Shown: positions 1-16,500, numbered from the stretch's first letter. The stretch: 64,000 bases of DNA from Anoplopoma fimbria (GCF_027596085.1 NC_072466.1:21617173-21681172), one strand, 5' to 3'. Notes: generated from the letters alone by a model not told the origin. Numbers and translations are program-made.

Positions 1-854
1 AGGTAGGTAGGCTCAAAGGGGTGTGGTTGGATGGGGTGGGGTGGAGGGCATGTTACAGAGGCGTACAGGGATGGAAACCCTTTGTTCATGCTGTGGAAAC
101 AAATAATCAGTGTTTTTATTTGAGTCAGGAACGTTCAATTTCAAGATTCGCTTTGCTGAGACGCCTAGCAGCAGGCACCACAGTTACGATCCAATACAGT
201 GACACACTCTTCTGTGTAATATCAACACGAAGCCACACAAACCAGGCTGTTCGGATATTTTCTCTGATATGTATCCTTAATTCCCATGCTGCGTTTACCC
301 AGGGGGCATTCAAGATGTGCCCTATAGACGGTTTTGTTTCTCCTCACTCCTTCCAGTCTTCACGTTCACATTGTTTTCACAGTGAAACCACGTGATGCAG
401 TTACTTTGAAGAGGTCTGGTATCAGGCTTCTGAAGACACCCTCAGCAAAGTCTTGTTTTGAATTCGTTATCCCTCACATCGCTCCAATACTAGTTTCCTG
501 CCGCCTTTAAAAGACCATCTACGCCCAACTGAAGGCCAAGTGTTGAGGTCAACTTATTATCCTGCTGGTGAAGTGCAATAAAAAGCAGGCACAGGCTGAA
601 GGCTGTGGAGTGTTACAGAACATGTTGGAAAGTCATGTGCCATTCCCCCACATCATTGCTCATGGACCTCATTTTCCACATACACACAACCTGCATACAC
701 TGTATAGCAATATTACATCTTCTATTAGATGCAAATGCAATACTAAACCGGACTATCAAATAACTACAATGTAAACCTATCTGCGTCATTTTTTGTGTGT
801 GTATAATCACCTGAAAATAAAAATGGTTGTGTTTTCTTCTTCTTTAGCTTAGAT
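1..854. other. no gene recognised (left edge)
   Basis: I see no convincing exon, RNA gene or named repeat here. The short open frames lack splice signals and coding-like composition. If the minus-strand gene ending at 855 is real, the part just below it would be its 3' UTR. Confidence 0.4.
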
Positions 855-1190
855 CTACATACGGAGCAGGTCCTCTTCACGGAAAACGAAAACACTGGAA
901 ACATCTGTTTGCTTGAGGAGCTGCAGCATGTATTTCTGCACAAACTGCTTCTTCCACTGTACATTCACTTGAAATCTTCACAGCTAAACTGACTCTCTTC
1001 TGCCCCACCGCAAAATCACACGCTCACTCTACTACACGCTACTCTTACAACAACTAACTGGTTTTAGATTGGGGCCATTTGCGTTTTCACGAATCTGTTG
1101 CTGTAGTTCTTTCACACGCTTGGCACACTGGAGAAGTTTCAGTTGGTTGCAGTCACCAGGCGAGGAGGATAAGGGAGGTGTTTCCATGTC
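855..1190 (-). CDS. last two coding exons of an unidentified minus-strand gene
   Basis: Two open blocks on the minus strand join cleanly. Exon A (1190 down to 1059, 44 codons) follows a strong pyrimidine tract ending in CAG. It encodes a segment starting DMETPPLSSSPGD and continuing with a charged helical stretch, CAKRVKELQQQIREN. It ends at a GTTAGT donor in phase 0. The intron is 957-1058 (102 bp). Exon B (956 down to 855, 34 codons) follows a TACAG acceptor, also phase 0, and reads WKKQFVQKYMLQLLKQTDV, then a short hydrophobic and charged end, then TAG. Matching phases, a short fish-like intron and amphipathic composition support real coding sequence. I do not recognise the protein. Its upstream exons should lie at higher coordinates within the repeat-rich 1.2-36 kb, but I could not find them. 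An alternative is a pseudogene remnant. Confidence 0.45.
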
Positions 1191-3624
1191 CTGGATGAGG
1201 ATGAAGGGAAGTAGCTTACTTAACCCATGGTCTCTCTGTCTCTCTCTCACACACACACACACACACACCTGCATGCACATAATCCTATCTGCACATACAG
1301 ACGCAGAGGAACAAGGAGGCTTCACATGTGTGTGCATGTGGATGAACTCACAAACACCCATAATAACGTGACACTTTAGTTTATCACTCGCCCTGTGCCA
1401 CCCACAGCCTGAGGAATTGACTAACCTCTGCTACGTCATGGGTGGCACCAGTGGACAGACATACAGCACATGCCCACCCAGATGACCTTTCCGATGCTAC
1501 ACATCCCCTCCAGGAAGGGGGTGGTTGGTCATAATGTAAACACACACATACACACGGAATAGGATATTCAGATACTTGTAAGTAAAAGTACAACTTATGA
1601 GTTTCCTTAAAGGACTTTCCTTTAAAGGAAGGGTTGGTGATCTTCATCAAAATCATTTTTGATATTTTAGTTAAACTCTCATTACTTCCTGACAGAAACA
1701 AATAATCAAATGCTCTGCCACAGGACTGCAATAAGCCCGTCCAATCAATTCAGTCATCCCAAATATTTAATTGATACACAAGTCAATTTGTGGGTGAATT
1801 ATTCTTTCAAGCCTTAAAATCACAAAAATGTTCTCCGTTCTAGTTAACGGAAACCTGATGTAATCTTAACAACACGCAGAACGTGATGGAGCAAAATGAA
1901 GTTCATAAAGTAATATGTTCACTATCCTGTCAAGAATACCTATCTCAGCTAGTCATGGTTTTATATATAACTGGCAGCAATGTGTCTTAGCACTCCCTCC
2001 CCGACCCTCGCTGACCTGCGAGGAACTTGCTGTGAGGATATTGTGTTTCACCATCTGAGACGCACAGATAAATATTGGAGGTGTAAATCATGTCCTGGGT
2101 TGAGGCCCAGGTGGGGGGGCTCAACGGCAGGAAATGCCCCTTGGGACTCCCGGGTGGGAAGTTAAACAAGCAGCAATATATTTCAACTTCATCATCTTTG
2201 TTTTCATTCCTGCTGGACATAGTGGTTCATGAACCACAAAGAAACAAAAGACAAAGCAGGGTAAAACTTGTATCAAACTTTGTCAAGAAATCTTCAGAAA
2301 CATACTACAAATAACAATGGTAAAACAACGCACAGCAATTTATCAGGATTATTGGTTTATGTATGACTGACACTGATAGTTTTTATTGGCTGTGGAACAG
2401 GAGCTCTACCAGAGGTGACTAAAGACATTTAAGCTGAACACAGGAAATGATGCATGAACATATCTGGCTTGGATTTTCTTGTATTAATCAAGTTGAAGGT
2501 TTTTTAACCCGCTTACAATGTGTAATAACTTTCATGAGTGTGACTCATTCTTGCGTCAAGTTGCTTAAACATTGTATACAATAACCGGTGCACGGAAGAT
2601 AGTTTTGTTCCAAGGTAGTGCCTCCTTTTGCTGTGATGTATTGAGGGTTGTGCACAAAGTTATAATGTGTTGCCGCCATGGAAACAAAGCCAACTGTCAT
2701 CGTGACATCCCCCTTTGGTTTGTGGTTTGTCGTTTTGAAGCCTTGAGTTTGGCAATTTCACTGTCGCAATCTTGGAATACGACTTTTGCCATGTTGTTTG
2801 TTTTCGAAACCTTTCGAAATTTCGAAAAAATGAAATTTTGCCATTTACAAGAGTTAAATAGTCTTGTTTTAATACTTAGGTAAGTATTCTGGTTAAGATT
2901 TGGACCTTTTAAATTTTGTTTCTTTTTGCGGAGAAATACGAATTTTCTGCAAAAAACAAAACAAACGGTAGCTGTGTGTTTCTTGTATTGATTCCCAAAA
3001 ATGCTGATCTTGACAGATTGATTGCAAGGAAATAAGCCATTTCATTGTGTTTGCAGCGCCACAAACTCACCCTCCCACGTGGCTCTTTACAAAGCCCATA
3101 AACACCAGCGTTTCCCCTCAGCTATCCTCTATGCTCTTCCCATTCCCACCTGGAACGACGCTGGCCGGTGATAGATGGATGCATGGACGGATGGACAGGA
3201 ACACCCCTCATCTGTTCTCTCCACTTCAGCGGTAAAAAAACTGCAGTATTGGCAAGTTGCCAGACATATTCTGAACTTCCTGTGACTCCAGAAAGAAGAA
3301 CAAATACCCAGGACCCAGGGGTTGTAGGGACTAGTCCCCCCCCCACCCCACACACACAGCAACACACACACATTGGCTTTACGTGCTCTACACTTTCCAT
3401 GTACTAGATGCAATGGGGCACACACAAATTCATTTTCTGGCACCTTGCAAACCTTTTGTTCTACATGAGAACACAATGTCAACACAGACCTGTGATAACA
3501 TTTGACTGGTTGATAGTTTCATGCCGCCGGCTGGAGTAACAATCGGAATGAAAGCATGAAAGTGGAAGTGTGCAAATCAGGAAGATTACAGACACACAGA
3601 TTAAAAGGTAAACATGTTTTTTAA
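1191..3624. other. non-coding, possible intron; (CA)n tract and a dispersed repeat
   Basis: No convincing exon. There is a short (CA)n tract at 1248-1268. A stretch around 2640-2790 resembles a dispersed family also seen at about 4.44-4.66, 12.9-13.3 and 15.39-15.49 kb; shared elements are 'gaagccttga' and the 'gcaatcttgg' or 'ccatcttg' type words. If the minus-strand gene at 855-1190 is real, this could be its intron. Confidence 0.3.
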
Positions 3625-3996
3625 AGGCTGCACGGTGGTGTAGTGGTTAGCACTGTCGCCTCACAGCAAGAGGGGCCGGGGTTTAATTCCGGGGCTGGAC
3701 AACCTTCTGTGTGGAGTTTGCATGTTCTCCCCGTGTCAGCGTGGGTTCTCTCCGGGTTCTCCGGCTTCATCCCACAGTCCAAAGACATGCAGCTTAGGTG
3801 CATTGAAGACTCTAAATTGCCCGTAGGTGTGGATGTGAGTGTGAATGGTTGTCTGTCTATATATATCTGCCCTGCGACAGACTGGCGACCTGTCCAGGGT
3901 GTACCCTGCCTTCCCCCATTGACTGCTGAGATCGGCTCCAGCACCCCTGGGACCCTTAACTGGATAAGCAGGTTACGGAAAATGGATGGAATGGAT
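3625..3996 (+). mobile_element. tRNA-derived SINE with RTE-like 3' tail
   Basis: The 5' part has a pol III A-box-like segment (gtagtggttagcac) and a B-box-like segment (gtttaattcc). It is followed by the widespread fish body with 'cagtccaaagacatgcag', 'gactctaaattgcccg' and 'gcgacagactggcgacctg', and ends in a 'ggaaaatggatgga' tail. The family assignment to an RTE/Expander-type tail is from memory of fish repeats. Confidence 0.75.
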
Positions 3997-4104
3997 GTTT
4001 TTTAAAACAACCAGTGTCCTAATTTTGTATGGTGTAACAAAAATTATCTTCGGCTGAGGTGATGTGACAAAGTGCAACAGATTTAGCTAATAAATCATGA
4101 CGTA

Positions 4105-4390
4105 GTATGTAACTTCAAAGTCCGCTGAGGGGACGAAAACATCTGATTTGTGTGGAGCAATGAGGAGACTGTAATACTTGTCTCTCTAATGTCCATCAGG
4201 GGGCGACTTCTTTTGTTGCTAGAAGAAATCTGGTTGTATATAAGAAAATGACTACATCTCTCTGGATTTATTCCCTCAGTAAACCTTGTAAACATGAGTT
4301 TATGGTCTCAATCTCTAGTTTCAAGACTTCTTCAATACAGCATGAAGTTCATTTAGTAAATTATGGTCCATTTAGAGAAAAATAGACCAT
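4105..4390 (-). repeat. dispersed repeat family, copy 1
   Basis: This is the reverse complement of the block at about 25.8-26.0 kb and matches part of 47.56-47.69 kb. Shared words include 'aaacatgagttta', 'tgaacttcatgctgtattg' (in the other copy's orientation) and 'gatggacattagag'. I cannot assign a class; no terminal inverted repeats or target duplications were resolved. Confidence 0.6.
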
Positions 4391-4439
4391 AGAGCTTCCT
4401 TGTAATTGACAGGTTGTTAACAAGGAATTTTCCGATCTG

Positions 4440-4660
4440 GAAGTTGTCTGTGTTTTGTCTTTAAACTTTCACAGTGTGTTTTCAGTTTTTGAACGTTTAT
4501 TAAAGTTACATTTTGGTCGCCTAAAATTGTTTTGCTCTAAGCAATCTGTTACACTTAGCTTCACCCTCACGTGTGACTTCTGTTTGCAAAAAGCCAAGAT
4601 GGCGACTGCCAAAATGCCGAAATCGAGGCTTCACAACCATACTTTACTGTAAGAGGATCA
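4440..4660. repeat. dispersed repeat related to 12.9 and 15.4 kb
   Basis: Contains 'gcaaaaagccaagatggcga' and 'aaatcgaggcttca'. The same words occur at 12.90-12.98 kb and, in reverse complement, at 15.43-15.49 kb. Unclassified interspersed fish repeat. Confidence 0.45.
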
Positions 4661-5492
4661 CCAACTCATATTCCAATAGAATGAATCTATTGGGAACAGG
4701 GTGTCTGGAAATGACCCAGTCTGCTTGGATTAGTCTCAGAAAAAGCTCCCTGAAGTCTTGGCTGTAGAACAGTGACCTGTGGAGAAGTCAGTTCCTCTGA
4801 ATTCCAAAACCAGCTGCGATTCCCGTCACTTATTCGCTAACACACAATCCGTCATTGAGCCTGACTAGGTTTTCCCACACTGCTAGGCCTCCCCATGAAT
4901 CCCCCTGTGTAAAACAGCCTTGTCCCCAATGCTTTGACCTACATATGGTTGCATAGCACACTGGGAAGGATAACATGTCTCTCCCTGTTCGGTTGTGTAA
5001 TATAAATTGTGGTTCTTGGCATGAATTTCAAACAAATATGAGCAGCAAGAAAGTAACCCGCAGCGTAGAGACGGTTCCTGTTTGGAAACAGTTTCCCTCC
5101 AGCTCCAAGGTTGGGAATGATTAAAAAGCCTTTTAATCATCAACTGCAGTTAACACTTCTGTTTTTGGATTTTTTCATAATTCCGTAGTCCACACCTACT
5201 TTCAGCTACAGAAACGAATATCAAAAATGCTCATCACTTTAAGGACATTTGTGTTTGTATATACCTTTTTCACCTTTTCATCATCTTCAAATGCTGTTCA
5301 GTCTTCTCCACTTTGAGGTTCTACTACTTCTACATACTTTCAGCCATAGACCTCATTTAAGCTTTAAACGGGTCGGCTTTTCAGCTATCAGACTTGAATT
5401 CAGCATTTTGATAACTTTTACCGTTTTTTTAATTGTCGCACTTTAAATTGTATGGTTTACTGCAGGAAATGCATTTTCTTCTTCAACTTAGG

Positions 5493-5764
5493 GTTAGTGG
5501 ACTTGTGCTTGTATAGCGTTTTTCTGGTCCTACGAGCACTCAAAGCACTTTTACACTGCATGTCATCATTCACCCACTGACGGCAGGGACTACCATGCAA
5601 GGTGCCTCCTGCCCATCCGGACTCTAAATAATCATTCATACCCCATTCACACACCGGTTAAATATTTTGCCCAAGGGCACATCGACATGGACTGCCGGAG
5701 GATTGAACCGCCAAACCTCTGATTGGAGGACGACCCTGCTCTACCACTGAGCCACAGTCGCCCC
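5493..5764 (-). mobile_element. tRNA-derived SINE
   Basis: Read on the minus strand, it starts with a tRNA-like head carrying an A box (tggctcagtggtagagc, plus strand 5738-5754) and a B box (ggttcaatcc, plus strand 5700-5709). The body contains 'cccttgggcaa' and the tail 'gctatacaagcacaagtcc'. This is a retroposed element, not a functional tRNA gene, because the tRNA fold is not preserved beyond the promoter boxes. Confidence 0.75.
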
Positions 5765-6321
5765 ATGAAATTATTGAAGTGTGACGAGATGTTTTATTCT
5801 AAAAAACAAATGAAAAAAGTGCATTGTACAGAATAACAGGAGGAAAATATGATTTATATAGGGAGTACATATACAGACTTATGTAGGGCACATTCCAGTC
5901 AAGTGGTAAAAATAAAATAATCTGAAAGGATATCTCTGAAATACTCCCCTATTCCATCTCCATGCTTGCAACACAGAGTTGATAAAAAGGCAAGTGATTT
6001 TTCATCAAGGATGCAGAATGGTATTGAGACATTCAAAGCCAACTAGAAAAGCATTTAATTAAGAAAGTGCGTGTGATTGCTGTGATAAGTAGTGGTGCTG
6101 ATTGGTGATTTTACAACATTATAAAAACATTAAAAACTCATAGTTTTTAATATAAAGCACCGGATGTATTGGCTCTTAAACTTAACATGGGTTTAGGATT
6201 TAAGGTACGATGTAACTCTTAACAATGTATTAACTGTACATGTCAGTATAATGAGCTTATGCTCAGCTGATCAGTGTTCGACACTGACCGTTTTGGAATT
6301 CGAGTCTAGTTTGTACAATGT

Positions 6322-9439
<3,118 letters not shown>

Positions 9440-9800
9440 TTGGGTCAGTATTAGCCTTGCCCTGCAGCAAACTGCAACATATTTCAGGTGGCCAGTTAAG
9501 GCTGCATGCTTAAGCACCTGCGGTGACTCACACTTTCTCAAACACCTTTTATTGCGTGTTTTATGCTGCCATTGACTGCCTGCTGACTCTGCACTCATTA
9601 CTCTTAACTTGCAGGGAAAGCACATCTGATTGCATCCCCGACCTCCAGCCGCTAGTGAGCGACCCACACTTTGCTCAGTTTAAGTGTTTTGGACGGTGTT
9701 ATTACACGCTGCTGAGTACATCGCTGCCACTCTCCTGCCTCTACGTGGAAGGACCACTTGGTGAGTTTAATTTTGTTTTTTTGCTAGATCAGCAATTTCA
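9440..9800. repeat. dispersed repeat related to 43.37-43.66 kb
   Basis: The left part (caaactgca, 'tttcaggtgg', 'ttttatgctgcc') and the right part ('gtgagtttaatt') align in order with 43.37-43.51 and 43.62-43.66 kb. The middle is less alike and contains an open frame with splice-like ends, which I reject as an exon. Confidence 0.55.
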
Positions 9801-10394
9801 ATGCACATCTCAGGACAATTTTCCCCTAAGAGGCAGGTGCTTCACAACTGACTCAACGAAATTCTCAGGAATTCGAATTCTGACTAATTTCTGAGTTTTG
9901 TGACAATAGAATAAACTTGTGGAATTGGTGTGTCAAATTATCTGTCCAAAAGATCATTTAAAAATTGTTCACGTCCTGACCACAACCATGTCCTGTAAAT
10001 CAAATAAGGTGTATTTATGAGATAATATTTGGAAGATGAACTTTGGAAATTAGAGATATGGAGGCACAGAACAGGAATGATTGGAAACTTAATTGGCCTG
10101 AATCAGATCAAACCTTTTAATTGAGTCTTGAGGCAAAGTTAATAATATTGTCGATTGTGGAGTGTCTACTTAAATACACATATTATCAGATTGCTTCCAC
10201 ATGGCGGACATAATCTATATTTTAACTGAATCAACTTAGGGTCAGGTTCTGCTTTTTACTCTGTATTTCATGCCCAGTCAAAAGGATCAATGGACGTGTA
10301 GATGAGGGTGTCATCAGCATAGTGGCAACAAATCGACATCATGGCTAAAAAACAGCAACGAGGAAAAACAGCAACGAACAGAACTCTGTGACGG

Positions 10395-10755
10395 TGTCAT
10401 ACATTACATTACATTACATTACATTACAGTCATTTAGCAGACGCTTTTATCCAAAGCGACTTACAGGAAGTGTATTCAACATAGGTATTCAAGAGAACTA
10501 CTAGTCACCAGAAGTCATAAGTGCATCTCCTTTCTTAAACAAGCATCTTAAAGCATAAACCAGAGCAAAAGTATAGTGCAGAGGCAAATTACTACGAAAA
10601 CAATAATTGCAACAGACTAATACGAATATAATAAGTGCTACAAACTACTACGAATAGGATAAGTGCAGTAAACAAATACGAATTCAATAAGTGCAGCGAA
10701 CTGATACGAATACAGTAAGGGCAACAACTAATACGAGTGCAATAAGTGCTACGTG
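10395..10755 (-). mobile_element. L2-type LINE 3' tail
   Basis: Begins with (ACATT)n and then the reverse complement of the L2 tail: 'tttagcagacgcttttatcc', 'aaagcgacttacag', 'ggtattcaagagaactacta', followed by the 'aataagtgc' series. It is nearly identical to the copies at 33.26-36.09 and 39.79-40.54 kb and contains no coding sequence. Confidence 0.85.
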
Positions 10756-13700
10756 GTTGCTTAGAGATTTATGATGCAAGTGCAAATCCTCATTGACGCA
10801 AGGATTTGTCTTGTTAGATGACTGTAGCACAGCACTAGTGTGTGACTCAGCTGGTTGAGTATGACTGCCGTCTGCAGTCCCCACTGAGTTAGAGAAATGA
10901 GTAAACCACAGACATAGAGTTGCATTGTTTCGCCTCAGTGATGCTGTCAGTGAATGCACTGAGGGCAAAAAGAGATACAGCTAATCTTCAATTGAACCAT
11001 TCATTTGTCAATTCCAAAGCACAAAGAACTGAATATTACCAGTTGTAACTCTACCTTTCCAATATAGTTGGATCACTGAGACCTTGGTTAGATGCCACTC
11101 CCTATCTCACTCCTCTCATTTCCTGTCCACTTTCCAATAAAGGCTTGAAATAATTGAAAGCATTGCTGCTCTTGGCTTCCGTTGGTGAAGAAAACACAAC
11201 AATGCAAAAGTTTTAGTGTGATTACTTAGTTGTCATTTTTAAGGTTCACACAAAGTTTATTTTAATGCTCTAATGAACATGATAAACAAATATTGAAGAG
11301 GCCTTAATCTTATTTGAACCTGTAATAACAGGAAACAAGTTGTCCTAGGTGACTATTGTGCTTCAACATCAGAGAGTATAGTTCATGGTTATTATGGAAA
11401 TACAAAAGTGTTGATGAACTATCTGAAAGAAAAATCCTGAGCTCATGGTAATATATTTTTAAAAGGGTTACAATCACAGATGGGCAGTGTTTATCTTATA
11501 ATTGATACAATTACTTTTGAGTATTTTGTAAATGGTATTTGACAGGTCTTGCCAAATCTAGCTTGCACAACAACGTTGGCTTGTAATGGCACTGAAAAAT
11601 AAGCTTAAAAAGGCATTTTTGGTAGGATCATATTTACCTACACTTTTTTCTCTCTATTTAGGACAGAAAATTCACTGAATTTGTCTTTGTGTGAGGTTGA
11701 TACCCATTTATCCATAAAATTCCTGTGAAGCTGAAGTCCAAACTCAAGTATTTTACAGGTAAAACAATACAAGTTACTATCGGCTACAGTATAGACAGTC
11801 TAAAACATTAACACCATTTAGACAATATTATCATTTTATTTATCCTCAAAATATAATTTTCTCGTAAAATAAAAAGTTATTCTCCAAAATGAATCTTTTT
11901 ATTTTAATATTAGTAATCTTTTGTCCAAATCTCAGATTTTTTTGTTTTGCCCTGACAGGGTTCCTAAAACTGTGCCTGGAAGGTTTACGCATAGTATCTT
12001 AAGACAAACATTTTCTTTTGAAAATGCAGAACAGTGCAGTGCCTCATTTCAAACTCATTTCATCAGCTGGACTCAAATTTGAGTTTTCAGTTGTGAGGCA
12101 CAAAAGTTTCCATGTGCGTACTTCTCTGTGATCGCCTGGACAGTGAGTAGTATTTGAGTTGGCAGCCATGTCGGCCCCCTCTTTACGATAGCAGGGGAAA
12201 AAAACATGGAAAAAGAAGCAATCCGCGAAAGGGAGAGTGTCCCATGTGTGAAAGCGTTACCAGCAGGCCCTTGGCGTCATCTGTGACCTGCTGCTTCTGT
12301 CTGGCTTGGATCACCGCTTACTGTTTGTCAGTGAACGCTGGTTTAGATTGAAAGTGGAAAGACTGTGTTCTTAGTGTGAGTCAAGTAGAGAGTGTGTGTG
12401 TGACACGTATATGCATTCATTCTTCAGATATGTTGTCGTGAAACGAACAGTGAGTTTCATGATGATTTGACGTCATGAACTTCATCAGGATGGTTTGGTA
12501 CGCACTTACTTTTTAGTCACAGGAAGTAAAGTTTCTTCCACAGAAAATTTAATTTTCTCAAGTGCTGTGCCTTATTTTTGTCAGATGATGATTAATGTCC
12601 CACTCCAGATGTAAGACAAAAAGCTCATTTTGCCTCAAGGGATTCTGTTGACCTTTGAATCAAAATATTTGTGGACTATCTTTCTCTGGGACTGGGAAAC
12701 CAGTCTACTGGAAGCAAGCATGAGAGCACAAGTTCAATTAAGGGTCATCAAGTCAGATCAAGTTGGTCTGCTTTTTTCTTTTATCATGCTTCTTGTCCTT
12801 GTGACAAGTCGTCTTAGGGCTTTTAACTTTGTTTTCTGGTAATTGTAACTATATGGTCCCGAAAGGTTTCTTTTTCAGCGTTGTGTTGTACTTCTCCCTC
12901 TCGTGTTGCTTATGGTTGCAAAAAAACAAGATGGTGATGACTGAAACTCTGTACTCGAGGCTTCAAAACCATAGTAAACAAACCAATGGGTGACGCCAAG
13001 ATGACTATATAACGAAACACGAACTGCAATCTATTGGTTTCTAGTACAGGGAAACCAATGGTCCAGTTTTCGTTCGCTCTGTGCGACTTTATTTGGGACA
13101 TTTTTACATTACAAAATGAGAGTTTGGTTTAGAGTTTTGGTTTCCTAATCGACTTTCCATTGGCATTGTTTTCGTCCTGACAAAAAAAGGAAAAAACGGT
13201 AAATTTGTGTCAATGCACACAAAACCAATAGATTGCATTTCGTGACTATTTTACAACCTGCCATGATACTGAGCCGGACTATGTCCTTATATACAGTCTA
13301 TAGCCAAATCCATTGTCCCTCCATGCTTCAGATACTTCGGTTCAAAATGAGATCAAACTTTTCTATGGATGTCAGTATTTGAGTCAAGTCAAAGGCCAAA
13401 ATGTGGCCTGCGACAGACTAGTTAACTTGTTTTTAGCCTAGCCGATTGTCGGAAATGCCTTTTGCTACTGAAGCAGACGCATTAACAGCCAGTTGAGAGA
13501 AGTGAGGAGTCATTGACTGTATAAAACAGTCACTAAAATAGTCAGTATAATTTCAATTTTTTTGTGAAACACCACAACCACCAGAGGTCCTTGAATATAC
13601 AGTCATAAATGAGCACAAAAAAAAACGGACTGATGGGTCCACTAGTGTGCGAGATTATCCGTGGACAGACACACAGAAACACACTCACACACGACTGAAC

Positions 13701-16236
13701 ACATGATCTCCCGACAGGCTTATGCCAGGCGGAGGTAACTAACAGATGAGCTGATGGTCAAAAGTCTATTAAAATGGAGGGAATGTCGATTAAATAATTA
13801 AAATAAAATAATTTCATTCTCTACTTCCAAAAAGAAGATGGGAGGTCACACCTTTCCTGGTGAGTAAATAAATGTGCTTCTAAGATGTTTGTATGATACC
13901 TTTTTTCAAAAAAGGGATTCTGTGTCTCTGCCATATATACAAAAAAACATGTTGTAAGTACAAAGAATGTCATTGGGTTTAGGGCACCATAATAGAGCAT
14001 TATTAAAACCAAAAATAAAGTTCAGCCCTGAGAGGGCACAAGTTTAACTACTGACTTCCAGCACTGTGGTCCTAGAGCTGAAACAATCGCCATCCCTTGT
14101 TAATTCCAGTGAACAATACATTTCCATGGATAAGCCCTTCCGTCCTGCTGTTACAAATATGTCACTGTTCTTTGTATTTCTTTGGCACGTCAAGCAAACT
14201 CATTGAAACATTAAGCATAATACCATTTGAGTATTTTTAGCAATTGAGGTTGCACCTTGACTTTTCCTAAGTGGCCTTGAGCCTTTCTACGAATGCGTGT
14301 GCCAGCTCTTGTTAAACAAAAAGTGACAATTATTTTTCAATGCTTGTTAGTCAACATGTTCAAGGCCTTGGGACATTGCCCCTTCCAACTAAAACAAATA
14401 CTTGGATATGATTTTTATTAACTGATGATTTCAGTGGAAAAAGTGGCATTGTCCACACATCCTCTTTGGCAATAATGTTGTTGATGTCACTACGGAGGTC
14501 ATTAAATTGCTGCGGAAATGATTTTGTAATAAAACCCACCACTAAGACACCAACTCATAATTCCAGTATGACAGTATTTGCTGCCGTGCCAGTTGTGTTC
14601 TGTGCAAGCAGGGTGATTTAGTTCTTCCTACAACTAGAGGCCATTGTTTTTTGTTTTTTTGTTTTGTTTTACAGGTTTCTTTTGGGGGACCACAAGTAAT
14701 GCATTTACAACAAGGCAAACCACAGAAAGAGCCATCATTGCAAATAAATAACTGAAGTGGCTAAGTGAAATAATCAGCAGTAATTGCTATGTCAAATTAC
14801 ACTCAAATAAGAAGTATCCAAAAGGCAGGGTTTGGGGTTAATTGGCAAGATCAGTGGTCTGGCAAAACTTCCCGGAACACCACAGCTTTGGAAAAGACTC
14901 TGCTCGGTCTCTGGACCGGTGTGAAGTCAAAGCTGAACTGATTCCCAGTGTAACCATCCACAACACAAAGAGCCAAGTCAGAGGACCAGTTTAAGGAATT
15001 ATTTGAAAATCTTGTTACATCATAAGTCAGCCTCAAATGAATGGAAGCTCTTTCACTTCCTTGTTCATTTCTTGGAATTACTTACATATATTGAATTAGT
15101 TAAATGTGTTTCAGTATATTTAAAATGACCTGTGTTTGAGTTCAGTTGTTTAATGTTCGTACACAAAATGCTTTACTTTCCAGGGACCAGGGGTCACGTT
15201 CCACCTCCAACAAACAGTGAGTACCACTATCTTTCCCTAACCTTATTTGCTAGCAGGTTTTTTCTTGTTGTTTCTTGTTATTATATTTGCATAATAGCAA
15301 TTATTGCTGCTTGTAAAGGTCTTTAACAAACGTACATATTCAAACATACACTATAGTGTCCAACAACAATAGAATATATGTAAGAGGTGGACGTAGTCAC
15401 TGTGACGTTGCCCATTGGATTGTGGACTTCAGTTCTGAAGCCTTGAAATCGGCATTTTTGGCTTTCGCTATCTTGTTTTTTTGCAACCAGTAAATGGAAA
15501 GGAAACTCAATAAAATAGCTTACAGTAGCTTAGGCAATCCAAAATTTCACCTGAGACAGTTTGTCAGACACTGCTCTGGGTCAATGGGATCCTGGTAGTT
15601 AGTCCTCTGTTTGACCTAAATCCATTCAAACCTTTTATTGAAAAAGCACATTTGCATAAATGTAGGTATGAATAGTTATAATGCCTAATAGTATCAGGCA
15701 AATATTTCACATTTCTGTGTATTCTATTAGTCAGGGTTGAAAAAAAGGTTTGTGTAGATTAAAATGTTTAAGAACTCCTTTTCTTTTTTGTTTTTTATAC
15801 GGAAGCTGACTACATCTGCACTTGCAATCACTTTTTCAAAGCCATTATCTTGAGATCACAAGTTAATTATCTCGTGAACTCGAGTAAACAAACATTGTTG
15901 TTCTGAGATAAAGAGATAATGAACTTGTTAATTTGAGAAATGTCCTTTTGTTTTCTCTAGAATCAACATGAATCAACCTGTTGTCTCAAGAAAACAGAAG
16001 TTTTTATTTTAAAGGGACACAGGGAACATGTTTTATGCTTCTTGTAAATATTATCAAATTATTCTTATTTATAATATATATATATATAGCATACACCCTT
16101 TGTGTAAACCTTATAGAAATCCTGATGTAGTTACAGGTGTATCCTGTCGCTAGCTGTCCATAAAGTGTATATAAAGACTTTCTATATTATATAATCTTTT
16201 TATACACAGAATTCTTCACAGTCTATGGTCAGCTCC
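10756..16236. other. non-coding, AT-rich; dispersed repeat fragments
   Basis: No supported gene. About 12.90-13.31 kb and 15.39-15.49 kb belong to the dispersed family with 'gcaaaaaaacaagatgg', 'gaagccttgaaatcggc' and 'tatacagtctat'. A minus-strand open frame at 14851-15036 (61 codons) has no splice context I trust. Short A/T runs are common. Confidence 0.35.
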
Positions 16237-16500
16237 ATTCAATTTATTTCAATTTCAATTAAATTTAATTTGTATAGCCCAAAATCACAAATTACAAATT
16301 TGCCTCAGAGGGCTTTACAATCTGTACACATCTCTCACCTCTGTCCTTCCCTCACATCGGCACAGGAAAAACTCCCCTAAAAAAACCTTTAACAGGGAGA
16401 AAAAAGGAAGAAACCTCTGGGAGAACGACAGAGGAGGGATCCTTCTCCCAGGATGGACAGAATGCAATAGATGTTGTAACAGATTTACAACACTTTCAAT
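16237..16500. repeat. dispersed fish repeat
   Basis: Contains 'atttgtatagcccaaaatca', 'tttgcctcagagggctttac' and 'gggagaacgacagaggaggg', words typical of an abundant interspersed element in percomorph genomes. Class not assigned. No coding potential. Confidence 0.6.

Noticed and set aside
5690..5760. Possible tRNA gene from good A and B boxes (also at 20.6, 31.8 and 41.9 kb)
   Set aside because: Each continues into a SINE body and tail and lacks a foldable tRNA; they are retroposed SINEs.
9618..9762. Exon-like frame (ESTSDCIPDLQPLVSDPHF and onward) between a CTTGCAG acceptor and a GGTGAG donor
   Set aside because: Sequence on both sides aligns in order with a repeat at 43.37-43.66 kb, so it probably sits within a dispersed element. 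The middle is not clearly homologous, so some doubt remains.
14851..15036. Minus-strand frame with coding-like text (LALCVVDGYTGNQFSFDF)
   Set aside because: No matching splice sites, and the surroundings look like dispersed repeat sequence. Could be tested by homology search.
15184..15216. 33-bp mini-exon that would continue the frame from 9762
   Set aside because: Too short to support alone, and its only partner is the repeat-embedded frame above.
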